Assembly (NCBI RefSeq): GCF_019703515.2 | Contig: NC_059358.1 | Location: 45,704,594 to 45,768,593, forward strand | Origin: Myxocyprinus asiaticus | Lineage: Eukaryota; Chordata; Actinopteri; Cypriniformes; Catostomidae | Direction: 5' to 3' | DNA length: 64,000 bases | Shown here: one piece after another, positions 31,921 to 43,400 of the stretch | Layout: each line of letters opens with the position of its first letter | Position numbering within the stretch: the first letter of the stretch is position 1 | The notes under the pieces: model-generated | Databases searched by the model: none | Told to the model about the DNA's origin: nothing | What the model saw: only the letters and a program-made list of their open reading frames with translations | Translations under genes and position numbers: made by a program

Positions 31921-33328
31921 AGGCTTTCAAATGATGTGGGCAGGTGGGCTCCATTACATTTATCGATGATTGGGAAGGTTAATGTTATTAAAATGAACTG
32001 TATTCCAAAATTAAACTACCTGCTACAGACACTCCCTATAGATGTCACCCTCTCTTATTTCATGCAATTTGAGAGCATAGCAAAGTCTTTAATTTAGAAT
32101 GGTAAGCGTCCCAGATTACATTTCAGTAAACTGCATAGGCCGATTGACAAAGGTGGGCTAGGCCTACCCAAGATTTTTATTTATTTATTATTATGTGTTC
32201 GGTCTCAGACATTTGACTCATTGGTCACTTCCACCTGAAAGAGCCCCTCCCTGGCTTTGTATTTAACAGGAAGTTCTTGCCCCTATTTTGCCATTGCAAA
32301 GCCTTTCTATCAATCTAACCAGAGAATTTAAATTACACCCCGTTGTCTCTCATTTGCATGCAGTATGGACAAAAGTGTCCAGTGTTTAATTCGGATATTT
32401 ATCTAAATGTTGCCTCGAGCTTATAGCTGAACCCTAAACTACGTATTAATAAGAACCCTTTCTGCTGGTCAGAGTGGATTGTGAGGGGGGTTACTACACT
32501 CAGTGACCTTTATGAGAGTAGTGTTTTGAGATCTTTTGAAAATTTTGTTCAACATTTTGGGATCACCAGATCTCAGTTTTTCAGGTATCTATAGCTGCGC
32601 CACTTACTCTGTACTATTTTTGAGAATAGCATTCACCCCCCTAAAGCGGCAGATACTATGAGAGTGGTGAATACTCTTTTGGAAAAAGTCATGAGGCATC
32701 AGTGTATTACTCCCTGTTAATTCAGAGTCTGGGGGAAGGAACCTCAACCACTCTCAAGAGATTATGTGAGAAAGATTTAAACTTGGAATTGGAGGAGGGA
32801 GAGTGGGCTGGGATTCTAAAAAAAGTCAAGACTGCATCTAGAGAAGCAAGGGTGTGCCTTATGCAATTCAAGATTTTACATCGGTTCTGTTGGACCCCCT
32901 CTAGATTGTATAGGCTTGGTCTTAAAGACACACCCACCTACTGGCAATGCCAATCAGAGGATGGAGACATAACCCATGTCTTTTGGGGGTGTGTTGAGAT
33001 CCAGGAGTTTTGGTTGAAGGTTCAGAGTCTGGTGTACGATGTATTAGGCACTTGGGTATCATTTTGCCCCAGACTCTGTATTTTGGGTGATGGGGCAGTC
33101 ATTGAAATTGAAAATAGACACATAAAGAGTTGGGTCTTAACCAGTGTCATGATCGCCAGACAGATAATTTTAAGGGGCTGAAGGTCGGCTGGAGCACCCT
33201 ACTTTCAGGAGTGGTGCTCAGAGATGGGAAGAGTGGCGGCTTTTGAGGAGGGGTTGTTAGGAAGAATGGGGAAGTACAATGGATTCATGGAGAAATGGGG
33301 CAGGTATATATCATTTATAGATGGGTGA
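31921..33328 (+). pseudogene. L1 ORF2 C-terminal region, copy D
   Basis: Frame-broken through 32700, then a continuous stretch (32702-33181) shows LLIQSLGEGTSTTLKRLCEK, ARVCLMQFKILHRFCWTPSR and the Cys/His motif CQSEDGDITHVFWGC. The first Cys of the knuckle is replaced (YWQCQ rather than CWQCQ). It ends near WGRYISFIDG and a stop at about 33326. Confidence 0.82.
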
Positions 33329-33549
33329 TTATTTTTATTGTATTTTTTATTTGTTTATTTTTTATTTTGTGTGTGTGTGTGTGTCTATATCATTTGTGAC
33401 CACTGGGATGTTATTGGGGCCAGGGTGGGGTTAGGGATTGGGAGGGGGAGGGGTAATAGTGAGGGTTAAGATTGATTCTGTGTATATATGTTTTGTTTTT
33501 CTGTGTTCATTTATGAGAATCAATAAAAAATTGTTAATCTGAAAATTTC

Positions 33550-33850
33550 GACAGGAACCAATTGCTGTTATGGCAGACATTCAAGGAATGTTCAACCAAG
33601 TCAAGATTCTGAAGACTGAAGAGCAAGCTGACTTTCTGAGGTTTTTATGGTGGCCCGATGGTGACATTAGTCAACTATTAGCTGAGTACAGAATGACCAT
33701 ACACCTTTTTGGTGCTATTTCATCCCCTAGCAGCGCTAACTTTGCCCTCAGAAAGATGGCAGATGATTGCAAAGAAGAGGCTAGTGTATAAGTTATTAAC
33801 ACAATTTGCAATAACTTTTATGTAGACAACTGTCTCAAATCAGTTGCTGG
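33550..33850 (+). pseudogene. BEL/Pao reverse transcriptase fragment
   Basis: The frame FRQEPIAVMADIQGMFNQVK, then DFLRFLWWPDGDISQLLAEY and RMTIHLFGAISSPSSANFAL is highly typical of BEL/Pao RT. The catalytic YVDD appears as NFYVDNCLKS, with the last Asp changed to Asn, and a stop intervenes just before. RT copies the element RNA into DNA. This piece starts mid-domain at the L1 junction. Confidence 0.88.
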
Positions 33851-34960
33851 TGAAAACGAAGCCATTTGTTACAAGAGCTGAAGGTCGTTTGTGCTACTGG
33901 TGGTTTCAAGCTTGTGAGATGGATCAGCAATTGTCGTGTTGTTCTTGCTTCTGTTTCAGAGGAAGAGAGAGCCAAGGATACAAAGGACCTTGATCTTGAT
34001 AAGGATAGACTCCCTGTGGAACGAGCCTTTAGCATGCATTGGGAAATATAGTGAGACAGTTTTTTCTTTAAGACCAATCCAAAACACCAACCTGTCAGCA
34101 GAAGAGGAACCCTATCTATGATTAATTCTGTTTACGATCCTCTTGGAGTCTTGGCACCATTTATACTTCAGTTAAAAGGATCCTTCAGAAATTATGCAGA
34201 GCAAATTGTGGATGGGATGAAAAAATACCCACTGCCTTTGCTGAAAATTAGAAGAAGTGGTTGAATGATCTTGAAAATCTGAAAAACGTAAACGCTTCAA
34301 ACCCACAAATTTTGGTGTGTCTGACAGTGCCCAATTGCATCACTTTTGTGAAGCTAGTAAGTTTATGGTACTGTCAGTAACTTAAAACTAACCAATAGGA
34401 CTGGACTGACTCATGTTGCATTTGTTATAGGCAAAGCAAGAGTTTCTACTTTGAAAGTAATGAGTATTCCAAGACTGGAACTCGCTGCAGCTGTTCTTGC
34501 TGCTCGGATGGACAAATGATAAAGAAAGAGCTTGAACTATCACTTCTGGACTCTGTCTTTTGGACAGATAGTACTTCTGTTCTAAAATACATCTTCAGCA
34601 ACACAAGAAGATATCAGACCTATGTGGCTAACAGAGTTTCTACCATTCATGATCTATCAGAGAAGAAACAGTGGAGGTATGTGAGAACTGCACTGAACCC
34701 AGCAGATTGTGCATCAAGGGGTCTCAAATCTGAGTCTTACCTGAATAATGATAAATGGCTGAACGGTCCAGACTTTTTAAAACAGCCTGATGCAGATTGG
34801 TCTACATTGCTACAAGAGCCATTTACTGTCTCTGATGATGATCCAGAGATTAAGAAAGCAACGGCTACATTTTCTATAACAGTGCTGCTGCAGCAAGATC
34901 CCATAATCCATTTCATGGAACATTTTTCATGGGATACTCTTATAAAAAGGACATCTTAGC
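33851..34960 (+). pseudogene. BEL/Pao RT connection and RNase H region
   Basis: In several frames are VCATGGFKLVRWISNCRVVL, SVYDPLGVLAPFILQLKGSF, FGVSDSAQLHHFCEAS-like sequence near 34310, MSIPRLELAAAVLAARMD and SVFWTDSTSVLKYIFSNTRR. QWRYVRTALNPADCASRGLK follows. FWTDS is the RNase H-like Asp motif. The frame is open only from 34516 to 34959; upstream there are several stops and frameshifts. Confidence 0.85.
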
Positions 34961-34962
34961 TT

Positions 34963-36395
34963 TTGAAATTCAAAACCCTGTGCAAATCCAGAATCCAACA
35001 GAGAAAAGTAGCACAAGGAAAAATAAAAATGGAAGATCCCAAGATTTCTGCTGAATCAAAATTTAGACAGTCACTTTCTGTAGATGATTTTGCAAATGCA
35101 GAGGAAACATTAGTGACTTATGTTCAACAGCATTACTTTGAAGAGGAAATGGCATCCCTGAAAAGGGGTGAAGCTGTGAAGAAAACTAGTAAGCTTTATA
35201 AGATGGATCCAACTATACAAGATGGAATTCTGAGAGTGGGAGGTAGATTGAGTAAATTGGACATGCTGGAAGAAACAAAGAATCTAGTTTTTTTTTTTTT
35301 TTCAAATGACTGTCACCTCTCCGGATTACTTATGAGTCACATACATGTGGTAGACACCATATGTTTTCAAAGCTTTGTACAAGATACTGGATTATCAAAG
35401 ACAACTCCACAGCTAGAAAGATAATCCGTGATTACCTACTCTGCATGCTACAGCAATGAAACAAAAGATGGCTGACCTACCTCAAACTCAAATAACACCT
35501 GATTTTCCACCTTTTACCCATGTAGGTATAGATTACTTTGGCCCAATTGAAGTCAAGAAAGTCGGAGTACAGTTAAAAGGTATGGAGTTCTATTTATCTG
35601 CCTTGCTTGCAGAGCTTTGCATCTCAAGATGGCGTATTCACTAGATACAGATATCTGTATATCTAAAATTAGGATATTTATTTGCAGAATAGGCCAAGTA
35701 AAAGAAATAGTGACAGATAATGGAACAAACTTTGTAGGAAGTGAGCACGAATTGAGAGAAGCACTAATGCACTGTAACCTCAACAAAGTTCAACAAATCA
35801 TGAACACTGAAGGTATAAAGTGGACTTTCAATACTCCCTACGATGCCCACCATGGAGGAGTCTGGGAATGCCTTAACCAAATTATGAAGAAGATTCTTTA
35901 TTCTATTACAAGGCAAAAAGTTCTAGATGATGAAGGTCTTCAAACAGCTTTCTGTGAAGTGGAAGTGATCTTACATGACCGTCCCATCATGGCAGTATCT
36001 GATGATGTGAAGAACCCTGAAGCTCTTACACCCAATCACCTACTTCAGCTGAAGGGTCAACCTATTCTGCCACCAGGTCTTCTTGAGAAGCACGATATTT
36101 TTTCCAAAAGAAGATGGAAACGTGCAGTATATATTGGATCTTTTCTGGAAATGTTGGACCAAGGAGTACCTTCCTTTGATCCAGGAAAGACAAAAGTGGA
36201 ATGAGGTAAAGGAAAATATTAAACCTGGTCCTCGTTGTTGATGAAACCTCTCCAAGAAACTCGTGGCTTATGGGACTGGTTACTACCATTATTCCAGACA
36301 CCAAAGGATATGTTCGTTGTGTCATAGTCAAGACCAAAAATTGTACCATGGAACGACCTATTACTAAGCTGTGCCTTTTGAAAGACTTGATGTGA
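34963..36395 (+). pseudogene. BEL/Pao integrase
   Basis: The zinc-binding part (KTSKLYKMDPTIQDGILRVG) is followed by frame-broken HHCC, including a poly-T run at 35286-35301. The catalytic core has FTHVGIDYFGPIEVKK with the first Asp, KEIVTDNGTNFVGSEHELRE with the second Asp and PYDAHHGGVWECLNQIMKKI with the expected Glu. The C-terminal part has LTPNHLLQLKGQPILPPGL and FSKRRWKRAVYIG. The three DDE positions appear kept, but the frame is broken at about 35430, 35640 and 36200. Confidence 0.87.
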
Positions 36396-36635
36396 TTAAC
36401 CCTCATGGTTTAGGATTTTTATCCATATATTTGACATGAATAGTTTTTTTTTTCTCTCTTTTTTTCTACTCTGAATAAGGAATAGTTTTAGAATTCTCTT
36501 TTTCATTCTCTTTTCTACAAGGACTTTGAGAATATTTTAATATTTTGATATTTCATGGCTCTTTGAAATTTTACAGCTCTTTATGGATAAACGGATTGCC
36601 ATTTAATGTACAATTAAGAGCCGGGATTTAAGTAA
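36396..36635 (+). other. BEL 3' internal non-coding region
   Basis: AT-rich sequence between the integrase stop (RPITKLCLLKDLM then stop near 36393) and the 3' LTR. A polypurine tract could not be identified with confidence. Confidence 0.45.
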
Positions 36636-37008
36636 TATTACCGTTTTGTAAATATTTTATGAAATGTATCTTGTAGTTGTCTCTGGTTTTGTAAATATTT
36701 GGTGAATGTATTATTTGTTATTCACATGTTTTTTCAGTATTTTGTACATGTTCTGTTATCCATTTTGTGCAGTATTAAGGGGGCGTGGTCACTGTAATTT
36801 AGGTAAAGGAAACAGGTGAGTCAGGAGAGCGGGAGGGAAACAGTTTGTAGATGTGTATGTGCTAACATGGAATGTGTTTTTTGGAACTACATGTACTGTG
36901 AAGCTTCTATGGAATCCTTTGATTGTTTTGGTGGATATGTTTTGTAGGAATAAAATGAACACTCTGGAGCCGCTCTCTTTTGTTTAGTGGCATAATTTGG
37001 CCACTACA
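36636..37008 (+). repeat. 3' LTR of the BEL/Pao retrotransposon
   Basis: It aligns with the 5' LTR from about 'ccgttttgtaaatatttt' to TTGGCCACTACA. The first bases (TATTACC versus TGTTAGAGCC) are diverged, so the exact start is uncertain by a few bases. Visible substitutions and small gaps between the LTRs suggest an old insertion. Confidence 0.82.
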
Positions 37009-37039
37009 GTGGGCATACAAGGAGCTCTAAAATACATTT

Positions 37040-37860
37040 GTACACTAGCAGCCACGGGTGTTGTATGATGAGTTTGGCTGAAACTGTGAAAAACTTAAAT
37101 TGAAAAGTGAATGTAAAAGAGGGAGAGCCATGAGCAGGAGAGTGACGCAACTTTTCGGCACGAGGGATCGAATGTCCATTTGAAGCGCGAGAGTGATTTG
37201 CTCTGACTGATCAAGAGAAAATGAAAGTTTACAGAGGTTTAATGATAGTGCCATATGAATCTACTGTATATAATGCTGAATATTATGTATAATAATCCTA
37301 AAGAGGAATACAATCCTAATGTCAAATGTCATGTCTGATTTGATTTCATCAGTAAATTATTATTATTTAACTGTATAAGCATGCACTTCCATTAAATATG
37401 TATTTTTGAAAAGACTGTTTACATGTAATCAGAGACAATATTAATTTAGAACAATACAATTTTAATTTAAAATATTTTAAATGTATGTAATCAGTGACAG
37501 AGTGTAAGCAGCATGTGTATTTAACATAATTCTGTATTTTCAGTAAGCAGAATTATTATCTAAAAAATCTAATATTAAGTGTCACCATTGACCTGTTCTG
37601 TGCTGATTTTTAATCCCAGTCCATCTCTGATGGATCATTTAGCACTATTAAGAACAGTACTTTTAGCTACATTTTAAAGTAAATATTTTTTTTTTTTTTT
37701 TTTTGTATACGTCTTTAAAGTAATATTATTAATAATTATATATATTTTTTTAAATCAAACTGAACTTTTCTTGATTCAGGATTAGTTTAAAGATTCTTTA
37801 ACTGAAACAAACCGTATCATGAGCTGAACCGAACTGTGTGATTAGTGGATCATTATACCC
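37040..37860 (+). mobile_element. Dispersed DNA-transposon repeat, copy 1 of 2
   Basis: From 'cacgggtgttgtatgatgag' to 'gaactgtgtgattagtggat' this aligns with 61690-62422 in the same orientation. The right end of the second copy, 'gagtgaatcgttacacccct', is a hAT-like terminus familiar from fish genomes. In this copy the end is disrupted by the GC-rich element that follows. No transposase frame is present. Confidence 0.75.
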
Positions 37861-37865
37861 TGTAA

Positions 37866-38262
37866 CAGTTAAAGGACGGGCAAGGAGGAGGCGGGAACCA
37901 GCTGAACAGCTGATCATGGCCCGGCCACATCCTCCTCCTTGTTATACTCCCCCCCTGCCTGATTCAGGCCGGGGTGCCACCATGTCCTCAACTAGTGGCG
38001 GACGGAACCACTCCTTCCCTTCTCGGCAGACGGGCGCGGTTCCTCCAGCTCTCGGCGGCCGGCAGCGACTCCTCCGTCCCCGTGGCTTAAAACAACATAA
38101 AACATAAGACAAACAGACACATATGCAATGCAGCCACATGCATCTCTCTCTCTTGAACTGGAGACTCCGGTTGCCACTTATGTCGCTCTCCCACTGATCA
38201 GCTGATTCAGCACCGGCCGTGCCCCATCACGGCCCAGCCACGCCCTCCTCCTCGTCACACAC
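37866..38262. mobile_element. GC-rich terminal-inverted-repeat element
   Basis: 'aggaggaggcgggaaccagctg' near the left (split motif) and 'cagccacgccctcctcctcg' at the right form an inverted pair. The interior is GC-rich with further internal inverted segments ('ctgatcatggcccggccaca' against the complement near 38195-38240). It belongs with the elements at 27063 and 46588. 'cacccctaatagc' after it may be the displaced end of the hAT-like repeat at 37040. Confidence 0.6.
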
Positions 38263-40185
38263 CCCTAATAGCTACTTTTGAATGGCTGGCAATGGAGAAA
38301 CATGCTTTTTGCCTGCAGAACATTGTAGTAAATGTAACTTTGACCCCATTTTCGTACCCCTGTTAGACGCAATATTATCCATGACGACTACTCTTTATAC
38401 AGTTTTCTTGAGAGAACTAAATCTAAGTTGAATTTTCGTGCCAGGGCAACATGTAACTTAATTGGCTGTGGGTGGGAGTGTTTGCACTCTGTGGTCACAT
38501 ATCCGTGCAAACTGTGGATGCATTTGCAAAAATATATGAGAGGTCCATGAAAATGAAGTGGTGCAAACCTAATTTAGTATTTTTGTGAGAAAAAAATAAA
38601 ATAATCGACTGCGCTTCATACATCTTAAAACCATGTCTATTCTCAGTGCAAAGACTAAACTCCATCAGTGCATTTGCAGTTAAAGTTAATACTAGCCATA
38701 GTGTTACACTATACAGTATGTCTGTAGATCAGTATGATATAATTATACTTGCATTCTCTAAAAGTTCGGGGCCTACATCCAATTAGTCCCTATGAACACC
38801 TATGAACAGCATATAACACAGGTATATCTGACTTTCAAGATTACTTCAAACAACCTTTCTGAAGGAGATGCTGGTGTCATTGCCTGGTCTTTTATGTAAT
38901 CTGAGGTAGGGAAACCTCACTGATTACAGAAAATGTCTTGATTTTACAAAATGCCTATCTCTTGAGTCACCACTACACAACTGGACAAACACACAGAGTT
39001 TAACGACTACCCATACGTGTATGGCACATATGATGAGCGATCTTTAGTTTTATGACAACTAAATTACACAAATCTACAAACATTCCCATTGATGTCAACC
39101 ATCTTAAGAGTGTAATCATTCAAGACACCAAATATGATTATTTTGACACCATTAATCAACATTTGAGAGAAGAAATGTACAACAATGTATAATTAATGGT
39201 CTGAGGGCTGTTTACCAACCTGTCTGTGAGTGTTGAAATTCCTATTAAATACTTTCAGTAAAAGCAGTTCATCAAATCCTCTCTTGTTTGCATTTAAATC
39301 AATCTGCACAGCCATTAGAGACTGGCTTTGGAACGGAAAATGCATGTCTGCCGTTAATTAGACCGCCGCTAATCTAAATGGAAGCTCTGGCAAACAGGTA
39401 GCGGAGCTAAAGTGCTCATTTTAATTACAATACAAAGCTGAGTGGGTAGAAAAAAACTACATAGATGCCGACTTTTTTTTTATTCACCTCAAACCTCTAG
39501 TGTTTGAAAACAATGTCAATCTCTTATGATGGTATCTTTCAACCTTCTTGGCACTGAGACTGCATTTGTGTTAAATGAATAAATACCCAAAAATGATGGG
39601 ACTATGGTAACAGAATTTTCATTTTTGGGTGAACTATTCCTAACTCTGGAAGTGTGGTTTGCATCTGCAGTCCTGATATCTCTCAAAAAGCATACATCCA
39701 GGAGCAGGCGAGTGGTTTTATGTGGGATTGTGGGATGTGTGTTTACCGTAAATGTGTGCAGGCGAGCAGACAGCTCGCTTCCAGGTCTTGCCCGGCAACA
39801 GGACTCGTATCTTAATTACCGTGCTGCCTGTAAAAAAACTCTGCTGTTGCGAGAGGGCTGCCGTTCTGTTGTTATTCTAAGCAGCCACAATTTACCTATG
39901 CACACAAACATACCATTTCTGCCACTGCTAATACACTTGCCCTCCTCCCTCAGTTTCCATGACAACTGTCATCACTAGGAGTGGGTGGTAGCGGGGCGAG
40001 TGGAGGGTTGTTTTTCTGTCTGTGATGGCTTCTAGGTGTGCAATAGCAGCATATGACTGAGCCACAGCTACAGAGAAACACCTCCAGTATTTACATTTAA
40101 AGTCAACATGAATTAAAATGGTCCCTTTTTAATTTAATACAAGTTCCTAGTTCCTGGCCAGTGATTTATTTTCTGAAATAGTTTT
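38263..40185. other. Non-coding DNA, mostly unique
   Basis: No exon could be supported on either strand. A frame of 124 codons at 39604-39978 has no recognisable domain. At about 39590-39645 there is an end of the cyprinid-type 'tcatttttgggtgaactat' repeat. The rest may be intron or intergenic DNA. Confidence 0.5.
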
Positions 40186-40445
40186 GCGTTCCCTCAGATT
40201 ACTCTAACCGTTACTGTAAAACTACAGAACTATGGTAGTGAACCATAGTATCCACAAAGTTTACCATTGTTTTCATACAGTAGCCATATTTTAATCATGA
40301 TATTTGTAGTAAACCATATTATAATAAGACTAATAACACATAAAAACCAAAACTATGGTAATCAAAATCAATTATTCTGCCAAAAAAACATGATTACTAC
40401 AGTTTTACTAAAGTAACACCATGGATAATTTGTGGTACCAACAAA
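40186..40445 (-). repeat. Palindrome-rich repeat, copy 1 (inverted relative to 43.1 kb)
   Basis: Read in reverse it contains 'ccatggtgttactttagtaa', 'tttttggcagaat' and an end in 'gagggaacgcaaaa'. The same order appears on the plus strand at 43080-43400. Many short ACCATGGT-like palindromes occur. Confidence 0.7.
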
Positions 40446-40639
40446 GTTTACACCCAACAAAAAAAAGAAGAAGCCTTTAACCTTGTGCGACCCTGTGTCC
40501 TCATGCACGTACATTGTGATCTCACACATGTACTGACAGACTGATCTCTGTTCAGCACACTCTGGGCTGTCAGTAAATTGTTAAACTTTCGACGCACTAA
40601 GTCATGTGACAAAACAACATAGTGCCGATCACAGCAGAG

Positions 40640-41899
40640 TAGGCATGTGAGAGTATCCGGTTATATGGTATATCATGGTAATTTAGAGGCATGATAATGT
40701 TATTGTGGGCACTTCAAAATACCATAAATAATTCCAGATAACCTTTTAGCCAAATTGTTTATATTTTTCTGATTGCAAAGTAGTTTTTATCCCTTCAACG
40801 AATCAAGATTCACAACACTGCGTGTACGTGGCACAAAGGACACATGCGCACTCTGATGTAAACAAACCAGCATGGGTGAGAAGCATGGCTGAAGGAGGAA
40901 CGCAGCCAACCCATTATCCACCTTCGAAATGGGTTAAGTCGGAAGCGTGGTAGTATTAGTGTTCCATAAAAATGCAGAGGAATTGTAGGTTGGAGATGGT
41001 TTCCCTGTGTGTAAAACATGTGGCAGAAAAGTGGCAGTGAAACACGGGAACACTCAACATGTTCGCTCATTTGTGGGACAATCATCCCATGCAATTCAGC
41101 AAGATAAAGGTAAGTTTTGACAATTCTGCTCATTTTTCCAAACTGTTTTTTGAAAACTAAGAGACAACACTTTAAGAGACAACTAGCTACGTGACAACTA
41201 AGACGACTAAAAAAGTGAACTCTCTTTGCCATTTGCAGATATTGTGTAAGTGGCCAGAGAGTAGTTCGCTAAAACTCCGCTAGCTACACAGTAACGTTTG
41301 CGTCTTGTAGTAACAATGAAAATACCATTGTAATCAGCTAACACTAAGTTCTGTAATTAATAATGGCAATGTGAGACACTTATGATTTCAAAATTAAGTT
41401 GGAATGCCACACAATCGTACATTGCCATACAGTGTGAGTGAACTTGCGGTTATTAAATTTGTAGCTAGCGCCTAGCTATATATTAGCAACTTATATTTGG
41501 CTTGCTATCCTGAGAAAAAACAAAACAAAACAAAAAACATGCATACTATTGACTTACTTTAACATAAGCCTCAACAAGACAAGGTCTGTACTAATCTGTA
41601 AAGATCAGTGACAATTTAAATATTAAGACATCAACTTATTTTATATGTATCTATGGTGCTAATGGTAGTTTTTTTAAATGTTCAGGGTTCTTTTCAAAGT
41701 TCTTTGTCATCTGCTAATTTAAAGGCCAGTTTGGTATTGAAAATGTAATTGAATTTGTCATTAAGAGAACAAAAATAACGTTTGTTTATCGTTTAACCCA
41801 TTTTTGTAATGTAATTCAATACCATGATAAATACCATATACCGTGATAAAAGCTTAAGCAATTATAGTGACTTGAAAATTTGATGCCGTCACATGCCTA
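40640..41899 (+). mobile_element. hAT-type DNA transposon (hAT-4), 1.26 kb, with 8-bp TSD
   Basis: The ends TAGGCATGTGAGAGTATCCG and the complement of TAGGCATGTGACGGCATCAA are flanked by the perfect octamer CAGCAGAG (40632-40639 and 41900-41907). A fossil BED zinc-finger exon lies inside (40882-41111). The rest of the transposase is absent. Confidence 0.88.
40882..41111 (+). pseudogene. Fossil BED-type zinc-finger exon of a hAT transposase
   Basis: Beginning MAEGGTQP, the frames together give VGDGFPVCKTCGRKVAVKHG and then, after a 1-nt shift, FAHLWDNHPMQFSKIK followed at once by 'gtaagt', a good splice donor. The C-x2-C and H-x4-H residues are the zinc ligands of a BED finger, which in hAT transposases binds the element ends. 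Stops in place of conserved residues (around 40947 and 40953) and the frameshift show decay. BED-hAT genes usually have an intron here, which fits the donor. Confidence 0.75.
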
Positions 41900-41907
41900 C
41901 AGCAGAG

Positions 41908-43009
41908 TTTGTCTTTGAGAGAAGCACCAACAAAACTACCTCTGGTAAGAAACTTCATAAAGTTTTTACATTGAAACCTGTTTGCTGCAGTTTCATCCGA
42001 TATACCATTTTTAAAATTTGAGCGATTAATCGCGAACTGGCATGCTGATAAACACAATGACCTCAGATGAGGACTTTAGAACAATTGTTCCCTTAAAAAA
42101 CCTGTATTTACTGTGCATTATCACACTGAGAATCAATGGGTGCATCTAAAATATGTGAGGCTTTATATGGAGTTAGGATGAACATAAGGTGTATTTAAAA
42201 CTGTTCTGAGACCAATGCAGACATACGGCATACTGGAGGTTAAGTAATTCACTAAATAGGGAACAAGGAAATCTCCTATAGCTTTCCTTAGCAGCAAAGT
42301 GCATTCACCCCTAACATCCGACCAAAAGTTCAGTTTCAGGCAGCAGATGATGTTTGGACCACTCAACATGTTTGACAGACATGGGACAATGATAATCAGT
42401 ACATAGATTCAGAATTTTAATGTATAATTTTATTTTAACATGGTTGGCAGTGATTGGACGATGCTAGCCATTGCTTTGAATCAGAATTAATTGTTAATTT
42501 CTGATTGGTGAAATGCTTCAGCACTGGCTATCACTTGTTTGTTTGACAGTGTAAAGAGAGAACATTGAGATTTTGTTGCCAAAGTAGAAAAATTGTAACA
42601 CTGTAACATAAAAGTCAAATCAAGTCAAATTATTTTATTTATAAGTTTTTATATTTGTGCTTTTCCCAATACACATTGCTCCAAAGCAGCTTTACAGAAA
42701 ATCAGCTGTACTGTCTGTAACATCTCAAAAACTTGAATAACCAACACGCCTGGAAACATAAACATTTGATTTAAAAAAAAAAAAGAAAAAAGAAAAAAAT
42801 TAAATCTCTCTATAGCTTGGTATTACTTAACATTTCACAAATTAGTACCCCTGTCTCCATATGAGGTCATCAATTTTTAGGAAAACAATTTGCTATTTTT
42901 ATTTATTTATTTAGTTCATGTTTATTAGGGGCTAATAGTTACAAAACAAAAAGGGAATTAGAAAATGCACACAGCAGTCATGTTCTGGTCTCAGGAGGTA
43001 AAGCCATTA
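41908..43009. other. Non-coding stretch
   Basis: No gene is supported. At 42617-42725 a fragment of the repeat seen at 23706-24454 is present ('aaagcagctttacagaaaatc'). A short A-rich run lies at 42771-42800. Confidence 0.5.
42617..42725 (+). repeat. Fragment of the 749-bp repeat family
   Basis: 'caagtcaaattattttattta', 'ccaatacacattgctccaa' and 'agcagctttacagaaaatc' match the 5' part of the insertion at 23706-24454. Confidence 0.7.
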
Positions 43010-43400
43010 TTTCACTATAATAAACCATGACTGTAGCAAACATTTTTGTGGTAAGAACCATGGTATTAAAATCCATGGTACATGAAAGATACCACAAATT
43101 AACCATGGTGCTACTATAGTAAAACTATCCATGGTTTTTGGCAGAATGAGTATGATTGTTTTATTACCATCATTTTGGTGCTACTGTATTATTACTATGG
43201 TTTTACCATGGACATCATGGTTAAAATTTGGTTACTGTATTAAAACCATGGCTACATTTACTGTATGGTTATTACTTTACAACAAATGCCATGGTAAATT
43301 TGCAAGGGATGGATAAAGCTATTGCAAAAAAACGTATTGCGAGGGAACTCAAAATAATTGCAAGGGAACAATAAAGTCTTGCAAGGGAAAGAAGGAAAAT
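43010..43400 (+). repeat. Palindrome-rich repeat, copy 2
   Basis: Contains 'ccatggtgctactatagtaa', 'ggtttttggcagaatgagta', several ACCATGG palindromes and an end with 'gcgagggaactcaaaataat'. It is the plus-orientation partner of 40186-40445. It looks like a non-autonomous DNA transposon with strong secondary structure; ends were not resolved. Confidence 0.7.

Larger units (their letters stand above)
29290..33547 (+). mobile_element. 5'-truncated L1 LINE (copy D) inside the BEL element
   Basis: Copy D begins within ORF1 (about 29290), has ORF2 from 29871 to about 33328 and a 3' UTR. The UTR has 'gaccactgggatg', a G-rich block and the end 'gagaatcaataaaaaattgt'. It is the same family as copies A, B and C, and is oriented head to head with copy C. 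Frames are broken repeatedly. Confidence 0.88.
28790..37008 (+). mobile_element. BEL/Pao LTR retrotransposon containing a nested L1
   Basis: Two LTRs bracket a short 5' internal stub (29177-29289), an L1 insertion (29290-33547) and a BEL-type pol remnant (33550-36395). Gag, protease and the N-terminal part of RT are missing at the L1 position, so the insertion was accompanied or followed by a large deletion. Flanking pentamers GCGGG and GTGGG may be a diverged target duplication. Confidence 0.85.

Noticed and set aside
28785..37013. Firm target duplication for the BEL element
   Set aside because: GCGGG and GTGGG differ at one of five bases and the 3' LTR start is diverged, so I treat it only as possible.
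37838..38139. Small GC-rich frames on both strands
   Set aside because: They lie in the GC-rich TIR element and have no protein features.
39604..39978. 124-codon plus-strand frame
   Set aside because: No recognisable domain, no splice context and a cyprinid-repeat segment at its start; probably chance.
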